Shown here one piece after another: positions 57,157 through 64,000 of a DNA stretch of 64,000 bases. Location: contig JANQBS010000156.1 in NCBI GenBank assembly GCA_033085395.1, forward strand, positions 30,976-94,975. Direction: 5' to 3'. Position 1 is the stretch's first letter. The number at the start of each line of letters is the position of its first letter. Both the position numbers and the translations under genes were made by a program. Below the pieces are notes generated by a model. It was given only the letters and a program-made list of their open reading frames with translations, had not been told where the DNA came from and made no database searches. This stretch comes from Xanthoparmelia taractica. Taxonomy: Eukaryota; Ascomycota; Lecanoromycetes; Lecanorales; Parmeliaceae.

Positions 57157-59608
57157 TTAATCTTTATCGTGGTATTCCTTCGCATCGTCAAACTGGTCCA
57201 GGTCCGAGTCTTGACGAAGTAAGCCCGTTTCCACCAGCTCTTCCTTCATCTCCGGCTGCTGGCACGTATTTATGACGCTCAGAAGATCTGCGAAAGCGTC
57301 TATCAGTTCCTCAGAGACGCCTGGTCTGTCGCGCAGGCGACTCGCAAAGTCGCCGCTCGTGTAGACTGGGTCGTAGCTCAGGGCAAAATGATTTACGCAA
57401 GTCAAAATTTTGATCGTCTCCAAATCAGCGTACGAGGCTGCAATCTGAAGTAGGTTTGGACCCTTGAGTCGCGGACATGTACTGTACTCACGCCAACGAT
57501 CGAGCAACAGCTGGAGGACGTTGTGGCTGTTGTGTGTGATAGCGGTAGTTAGAGGGGTTTGTGCGGTTGTGGACATCGCATTGATGTTGGCGCCGTATTC
57601 CAGAAGTAACACGGCAAATTCTATATTGTCGCTGCGAGCGGCGTGGAGAAGTGAGGTTCGACCCTCGGCACCACACGATTCGATGTCGGCCCGAAAATCC
57701 AGAAGGGTCTTGAGGACTAGAGGATCAGAAGCAATTCGAGCAGCACAATTGAGCGGACTGCCTCTTTGCATTTTCAAACCAAAAAGGGTAGGGTCTGGGT
57801 TGGCGCCGGCTTCGAGAAGAAGGCGAACACAAACGGCATGGTTCTGCGCAGCAGCGTACATTAGGGGTCCGGAGTTTTGCAAGTCCACAAGATTAGGGTC
57901 GGCATTGTAGCTTAGTAGTATCGCAACAGATCGTTCATCTCCTCTAGCAGATGCCCAGATCAGAGGACTACGGCCTAAGGCATCAGTCGTGTCAACCTCG
58001 TCCGCGCGAAGCTGGACCTCCTTCTCCAGATCGAGTAATGAAAGACCGAGGACGATCTTATGCAATTTGGTGAAATTTTGCTCTTCAACAAAATCGCCTG
58101 ATTTGGTGAGACAACTCAATAGCTCCGCGGCTTTTGTCGACAAAGCACCTTGGAGCAAGAAATCACAAGCCTTATTCTTTGGACTATCGTCATTTTCGGA
58201 TATGGGTCTGCGAAACGTGGATTAATGACTTGGCAAATCGGCGAAAGATCAAGGGTACCAACTTGTAGTCGATATCTGCTCCTGCATGTACTAGAAATTG
58301 GCATGTTTCGTTCTGCTTGCCGTACAAAGCCCACTGCGTGAATGCTTAATAGACTTTTGTTGAGAATGTGGATTTCACCTACTCGAAGAAGTGAATACCC
58401 TCGGGTGCTACTCACGTCCTGCGGGGACGCGAGGCCACGTCCAAACAAGTTTTTCAACGCTTCGATATTTCCTTCCAACGCAAAATTGACGCATGGGGCA
58501 GAGTCTGGGACTCTTCTCAGGGTTCTCAATTGGAACTGAGGACCAAAATTCTGGGAAAAGCCAGCCTGGACGGTGATTATTTGAGACCAGAAGAAGCCAA
58601 GTGGAAACCAATACTCAAGGCTGACGCGAGGAATTTGGCCTTTCTGGCATTGCTGGCTGCTACATTTTGGACTGAAGAGCGGTAGGCCGGTATAACCGAT
58701 GAACATCTGCCCAAGCACACGGTTCAAAAAGGCAGGTGAGGCAGATTTTTTGTACTCGTGACACGAACAAGGGCATCTGGGTCGACACGTAGAGGCGTAC
58801 TGCAAGACCCTCACACTGACACCCTCCGACTGTGGAGGGTCTTGGGACGACTTCTTTGATTTCAATGCTGGGCCACGTTGACGTAGGTTCGGAAGGGGTG
58901 CCTGATAAAAAGGGCCTAATTGGGTAGCCCGACCATCTTGCAATCTATTGGATTGATTTTCCAGCAACTCAACTATCCTGCCAAGTCTTTGGTCCACCCG
59001 CTGGTGGAGATTAGACTGCTGGACCAATTCATCTCGAAGGGCAGTCTGCTGGTTAGAAGAATTGGCGGTAACGGTGGATATATTTTCAATATCCACCCGA
59101 ACACGCACCATGTCTCGTCTAGCAGTTGTCTCGACTGTCAGCCAACACTCATCTCAGCAAAAAAGAGGGAGTTGACTTACGAGTGAGAAGCGCCTAGAAT
59201 TATGTTGAGGCTGCACTTGACCGAGTTGATCCCATTCTGCAAACCTTGCAGCCTCTCCTGTTCTTTGTGCCACCTGTAGCCTCGGAAAGCGGAAGCCTTG
59301 GAATTGATGCAGGTGTCACAAAGACGATTGACGATTGCTCGTAGTTCATCCAATTTGGTATTGGCCTGCTCCAGAAGGTGCTTGATATCCGCTAGCTCGC
59401 AATCCCTGGATGGCAGCCACTCGCGTTCTCGAACAACAGCGGCTACTTGGTACAATACTAATTCGATATCAACGGCTTCGTTGTTCAAGGCGTGCAGCCT
59501 TCCAGGAATTGCCTTGTGCAGTCCGCGCAATTTTGCAAAAGCATTACAAGTTTGAGCGGCGAGGGTAGCGACGGTGATGACGCTTGCGGTAAGCGACAAA
59601 GGGTCCAT
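57157..59608 (-). CDS. Ankyrin-repeat protein with fungal STAND-type N-terminal domain
   Basis: Model (minus): exons 59608-59181, 59118-58383, 58333-58263, 58207-57157; sum 2286 nt, 761 aa. Introns are 62, 49 and 55 nt with canonical ends. Residues 1-140 ('MDPLSLTASVITVATLAAQT', 'LRGLHKAIPGRLHALNNE') form the helical N-terminal domain common in fungal NACHT/ankyrin proteins (PigL_N/HeLo-like). A region near 150-185 looks coiled-coil. The middle has a Cys-rich patch 'CRPRCPCSCH'. About residues 390-415 ('SLLRWALYGKQNETCQFLVHAGADI') are an isolated ankyrin unit. About 488-655 hold at least five ankyrin repeats ('SPLIWASARGDERSVAILL', 'GPLMYAAAQNHAVCVRLLL', 'TSLLHAARSDNIEFAVLLL'). There is no NACHT or kinase domain between them, so a role in fungal non-self signalling is only an inference. 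Apparently intact. Confidence 0.88.
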
Positions 59609-60195
59609 TCAAAATGTAAAGTAAGGTATGTACGAGGGGTAAAATGTTAGAATTGACGTCAGGCTTGTTAAGCTTCCGGGTCCGCTCAAACTTCCAATAG
59701 GTAGTATGGTAAGGGATATACTTTGGTGCTTATTAGTCCCTCCTATAGCTCATCGGCAACGATCTTATGCCCATGGTCTCCGAGGCGCCAACTGAACCAT
59801 GTACATAGCTATGTATAAAGCTATACAGCTGCAACAACAGATTTCGACCATGGAAAAGGGGCAGAAAAGGAAATCTGTCTTATCTTTCAGTCACTCTCGG
59901 ACTCTTATCTTTAGCGCCGATCCTTTCCCAATCAGTTTTCATCATCACGATCATGTTTGCCCCGCAAAAACGAATGGATGCCTACCTTACCTACGTATTG
60001 TTAGAATGAGCCTCACATCTTTATCTCTTCAACAACCTCAAGAAAGCCTTTGAATGGTTCGTGTATCTGTACATCTCCAACTCGTGAACAGCTTATGAAT
60101 TATTATTGATATCAGCGTTGCCCATTGTGTGAGATAACATCCAACCAATCTTATTCCACAAACATCAATCGTTGAGACACCAATTCCAGCTTAGT
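59609..60195. promoter_or_regulatory. Divergent intergenic region
   Basis: 587 bp between the ankyrin gene (minus) and the kinase-like gene (plus), so it must hold both promoters. No specific motif identified. A short plus-strand frame (59799-60053) has no domain. Confidence 0.4.
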
Positions 60196-60910
60196 ATGCA
60201 TGCGGCACCATTGATCGTACTGAATGGCTATCCTGGTGTGGGAAAGTCATCAGTAGCTTCGGCATTACAGTAACAAGAAGCTCGCACCGGGCATCGGAGC
60301 GCGCGGCACGGAACGGTTATGCTGATTGAAATTACAGAGCTCTGATCGCGGACTCGCGATTCTTGCCCAACCATTTGCTCATCGAGCCCGTCGCTGCACT
60401 CCTCGAGCGCGAGGAAACTGGATATCGTGACCTACGAAAAGCACTGGTGCGTGTCCCGAGTGCGCAATAATGATGTTGCTCTCAGGCTGATGTGTCTCTA
60501 CTTCACAGCGAACCCCAATGTTGAATAGTATTGCCTCAAACCCATCTCTCCGACAACGCACTATCATCACTACATACTACCAAGAGACGCTTAAAGACCG
60601 TGAGATAGATCTCAAAGAATATTTCGAGTGCGCTGTGAAAGGTAGCCGACCTTTTGTGGTGTTCATCTTGCGCTGCAGCCCGGAGGAGAATACTAGAAGA
60701 TTGCTTGAACGCCCAGCAAGTCTGAATTCCAGGCTGACCGACACAGACATCCTCAAAGATATTCGGCAACATCATTTCGTCTACTCTTTCTATGATGACG
60801 GATTCAAACAGCCAGATGTTTGGGAATATCAGCTGGACATAGAGGACACTAAGCCAGAGGAGGCTGCGCATAAGATACTAGAGCATCTGAAAACCGTGCC
60901 GGGTGCTTAG
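60196..60910 (+). CDS. P-loop kinase-like NTPase
   Basis: Model: exons 60196-60269, 60338-60446, 60509-60910; sum 585 nt, 194 aa. Introns are 68 nt (GTAACA...TTACAG) and 62 nt (GTGCGT...TCACAG). Walker A is 'GYPGVGKSS' at residues 11-19, directly after 'PLIVLN', as in small AAA-33-type kinases (shikimate/chloramphenicol phosphotransferase-like). 'NHLLIEPVAALLERE' is the usual substrate-side helix. 'FVVFILRCSPEENTRRLLER' matches the strand and LID helix with its Arg residues. The C-terminal 'EYQLDIEDTKPEEAAHKILE' fits the last strand and helix of these kinases. The substrate is unknown and the protein is probably cytosolic. Without splicing the frame is interrupted, which supports the two introns. 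Confidence 0.82.
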
Positions 60911-61776
60911 TGTGGATGAAAAGGATAATGTGCGGGTTGCGCTGAAGAACAAGTCTTATTTATACCACACTCGTTCCTCGATGAATGTCCTCGACCCGGG
61001 GTAAAGCTTTGTACAACTTGGAGGAAAAGTGCTTGATGGAGGAAAAGGGATCGATTATAGGATGCACGATAATACCTAGTAGTGGTTTTTGGGTAGCCTT
61101 TCGTTGGCTCAGGTCTTTCCTAAGTCTAATGATCTATACTTTAGCCACGTCAAGATGTTACTCTGTGGTTTCTTCAGTCATGTCGTCCGGGGTGGGAGAA
61201 AATATACGATGAAGCAATGGAAGGACGTTCCTGAGATGATTGAGATCACTGGCTTCCGCGCTTCGCTGCAGAGTGAGGGAAGACTGACGAGGGGTTTTCA
61301 GGTTCCCTTTGAGCGCTTACTTGAAGTGACGAAGACCTACTTTCCTCAACGGAGTTAAGAGCAGCATTTAGGGAAAACAAGACTCTTCAGCAGCTTCAAG
61401 ATGAATTGCAAAATTGCTATGATAGGATTGTTGCTGCGAATCCTCGTGAACGGCAAGATTCGTCTTCACAACACAATCCCTGAATTGTATTTTAGATTTT
61501 CTCGGATACTCTTCACCGGTCTCCTAGTTTCAGCAAGGGTTGATAAACCAACGATTATCGACGAGATCGTTCTGTGACTTACTTGCTCTTGAAGTGCCCA
61601 ACTTACCTGCGGACAGTCCCCCGTCAATGATTTGCAGCTAAAATAAGCCTCCCGGGCAAATAAGCTTTAGCTGCCGCCACCCTTTGGTGCAGCCCCCACC
61701 AAATTTTGGCACGGTGTTGCGTCTGCGCAGTGCGAGAGGCTTACTACTTGCTACATGTATTTGCTACTTGCTAATC
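60911..61776. other. Intergenic, no gene recognised
   Basis: A frame at about 61089-61358 ('MKQWKDVPEMIEITGFRASL') has somewhat protein-like composition but no ATG context or known domain. Possibly a remnant. Confidence 0.4.
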
Positions 61777-62538
61777 CTACAGCGAAGAACTCAACAAATG
61801 GTCAGCCAATTGACTCACATCCTCCTCCCTAGGCTTCATAGCCTTCGCCTTCTTCCTCGCTGCCGCCTCCTTCCTGCTAGTCGCCCGCTCCGTCTTAGCC
61901 TTCGCCTCGCGTCGTTGTTGAGACTCCCACCTAGCCTGCCTGTCGGTCTTCGAAGCTACCCCCCGCTTAGCCCTGGTCGTCATTGAAGGAGTAGGATCAG
62001 GATCTTCTGGTATCAGAAGTCGTTGCTGTTGACTGCGTCGATGAGGCCATGATAAAAGAGGCGGAGCAGTGGTTGCGGAGGAGAGAGGAGGAAAATCGTC
62101 AAAATCGTCGATATTAGCAAAATCATCCAAGGATGGTTCTGACACCAATGGACTCGGGGTCCTAATATGGTCTTCAGAAGATAGTTGACCGAGGTTTTGA
62201 GTGGGCTGAGTGCCTAAGAACTCGATGTCGCTGTCGCTGTCGCCCGTGGAGAGTCTTTGGTTGGATTGATCCGAGTCGTCACCGGACACCACGTCTTTTT
62301 GTGAGTTCTGGGATCTTTCATCATCGCTGCTCACTGGGGAAGGAGTTCGTGACCTCGATGGCGAATGAGAGGGACTTCAATTTTCTGGCGACGATGTTGC
62401 TCCGTCATCCGAATGATGTGGCGAGTCTCCTGCATTGTCATCTGAAGAGGAATCCCCTTGGTATATATCACGCGTTGAGCTCGTACGCCGGTGAGAGGAC
62501 GAAGATATGGGCGCTAATGCGTTTTGCGCTTTGTTTTC
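61777..62538 (-). pseudogene. Ser/Asp-rich, Lys-rich-tail protein with in-frame TGA
   Basis: A minus-strand frame opens after a good acceptor (TTTGATTAG, ending 62539). It reads Ser/Asp-rich sequence ('GDSSSDDNAGDSPHHSDDG'), hits TGA at 62379-62377 after 'ATSSPEN', then continues 'SPSHSPSRSRTPSPVSSDDE' without further stops. It passes an acidic 'DDFANIDDFDDFPPLSS' and ends in a basic segment ('KTDRQARWESQQRREAKAK') at TAG 61777. CGA to TGA would restore a continuous frame, so this is probably a recent nonsense mutation. A GTGAGT near 61820 with GCTGAC and CTGTAG could be a last intron. Upstream exons are not resolved. No known domain; likely nuclear and disordered. Confidence 0.5.
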
Positions 62539-62539
62539 C

Positions 62540-63927
62540 TAATCAAATGTGTGTTACTATTATATGTATATGTTAATACTGGGAACTCTGGGAATCTTGA
62601 TAGACGAGCGTTCGAGAATCTTACATATAGGTATGCTATACTCACTAAATGAGAGATTAATTTTACTAACTCTTCAAAGAAGTAGTAGTCTTCCAAGGAA
62701 TAGTATTTATACGTTCTAACCGCCTTAAATCACACGATACCTTTTCTCGCGCGATACCGACTGCTGGTGAAGGGATACACGCCTCTTAATATCGATAAGA
62801 AATACAAAAGCCTCGCACGGATGATGCCACCGAGACCTAGCTGTGTAGCAAGCGCTATTCATACATACTTACTATCACATACATAATAATCAGTGACGCA
62901 CGAGACACCTTAGCAGGACTAGGGATTCAAGTCATTCCTCATTTGAATAAGCCCATATAAGTCCGGCGTTGGGGGAAAGACTCAGCGCTACAAGTTATAT
63001 AGAAGAACGCCTTGAATAGACCAGACGCAATCTTAATAAGATGCCGGTAGTCTTAGAGTCTCACCCATTTAGATTTTGATATCAAATTAAGAGTTTCTAA
63101 GTGACCAGAACCATTCGGATATATAATCTATATTAGAGTATACGAGGTCATTAGTAAGGACAGAAGTCCTCGAAATTAAGCTATAAAATAAGTAATCTAG
63201 TATACGAGGCACGCGAGGCTACCAATAATAATGCGTAGAAAAGAAGCGTTCAAGCGTAGGCGCTGGGGTAAATAATTAGCACTATAGACTATCGTATTTT
63301 ATCTCGATTATATTTAATCAATGTAATATCGTTAAGATATTTCGACTAGAAGTAGTTAGAGCTCGGTGCCTTTAAAAGCCGTGATTCGTTACCCGCCTTA
63401 ATAGCCTTACACCTTGCTTTAACTTATTAAGTCTAATCGACTATAAGATAACGATAGGCCATATTAACACGCGATTACCAGGAATTCGTAAGACTTGGAA
63501 AGAAGAAGACATGATCGAGAGAATTGCGTGTGCTCAAGCGATGTATTATTTAAACATAGTGAGTATATTATTATTATGTAATCTTCAAAGGGATTAATAA
63601 CTTTCTCTGTAAGTATCACGAAACATGGTTATATATCAACGAAGTGGTGTGATATTTCCCGCAGCAGAGAGCAGATAGAACAATAGAGAACTACTTATGT
63701 GATTCACGTCTAGACCTCAAAGAGGTCGCCTATTTCTACATCGCAAGTCTCAGTTTTCTTTTATACTACAATAAAGCTTTTAATAAAAACAAGAAGATTA
63801 TTCGAGATATTCCGTATACTAATTATAGATCTCTTTCCTTGACGCTATCTTTTCTAATTATAAACCCTTAATCACGGTTGGCGATAAGATCTAGCTATAC
63901 GTGCTGCCGACTACGAACCTATTATTA
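62540..63927. other. AT-shifted region, no gene recognised
   Basis: Composition drifts from normal to AT-rich, with moderate RIP-like character after about 62700. No domain, terminal repeat or RNA gene seen. Probably degraded repeat DNA ahead of the TIR element. Confidence 0.5.
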
Positions 63928-64000
63928 CGAGTCGGAAAGGTGTGGTATCTGTTGAACATAGTCGTTTTCAACTTTTTTTCAACTTTTTTTAAAAAATTAT
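63928..64000. mobile_element. Left end of a TA-flanked TIR element, cut by window
   Basis: Starts CGAGTCGGAAAGGTGTGG after TA (63926-63927). All 73 visible bases match the complement of the right arm of the 272-bp MITE at 52449-52720 except three G/A or C/T changes. It is either another MITE copy or the full-length parent. Confidence 0.8.

Noticed and set aside
1..64000. CRISPR arrays, bacterial operons, riboswitches
   Set aside because: No regularly spaced repeats or bacterial gene organisation; introns and gene families are fungal.

Overview
The window looks like a chromosome segment of a filamentous ascomycete (Pezizomycotina). Genes carry several short introns of about 45-90 nt with GT...AG ends and CTRAY-type branch points. 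The gene families are typical of such fungi: a Pth11-like membrane receptor, an Mnn2-type GT71 mannosyltransferase, a fungal-type O-methyltransferase and an ankyrin protein with a fungal STAND-type N-terminus. Long AT-rich blocks full of TpA and stop codons alternate with gene-bearing DNA. This is the signature of RIP (repeat-induced point mutation) acting on transposons.

Layout. 1-6142: a G-skewed low-complexity start, a BTB/POZ gene broken by an in-frame TAG, a decayed DHH-type phosphoesterase gene, and an apparently intact ARMT1/DUF89 phosphatase gene. 6143-15085: one complete, heavily RIP-mutated Ty3/gypsy element on the minus strand with 135-bp LTRs. 15086-37040: the main gene block, with an RBR ubiquitin ligase, the GT71 mannosyltransferase, the Pth11-like receptor, the O-methyltransferase, a small Gly-rich protein, a MYND-finger protein, an isochorismatase-family hydrolase and a phosphatidylserine decarboxylase, separated by long stretches where I recognise no gene. 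About 37060-54371: a 17-kb AT-rich block made of nested mobile elements. 54372-64000: a short-chain dehydrogenase relic, an ankyrin protein gene, a P-loop kinase-like gene, a Ser/Asp-rich protein with an internal stop, and a last AT-rich stretch that enters another transposon copy at the window end.

The most notable content is the mobile-element archive. The AT-rich block holds what I read as a tyrosine-recombinase retrotransposon (DIRS/Ngaro-like, 49519-54371). Its split direct repeats have the order A1 - coding relics - B1 - A2 - B2, and the remnants of a zinc-finger ORF1, a reverse transcriptase, an RNase H and a tyrosine recombinase are readable. A 272-bp TA-flanked miniature element is nested inside it. 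That miniature shares its end sequence with a 1.8-kb TIR element (40855-42668) and with a copy cut by the window end (63928). A 690-bp element with about 107-bp terminal direct repeats and a possible TAAGA duplication lies at 37627-38316. At the element edges one terminal repeat is nearly unmutated while its partner is RIP-mutated, so RIP fades at the boundary with single-copy DNA.

Several host genes near these blocks carry stops that look like G:C to A:T transitions while coding sequence continues past them, which suggests RIP leakage or gene decay. The intact genes do not form one obvious pathway. The receptor and O-methyltransferase are adjacent and could relate to a small-molecule function, but no polyketide or peptide synthase is present. 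All gene models were spliced by eye. Exon sums were checked to be multiples of three where a join is given.
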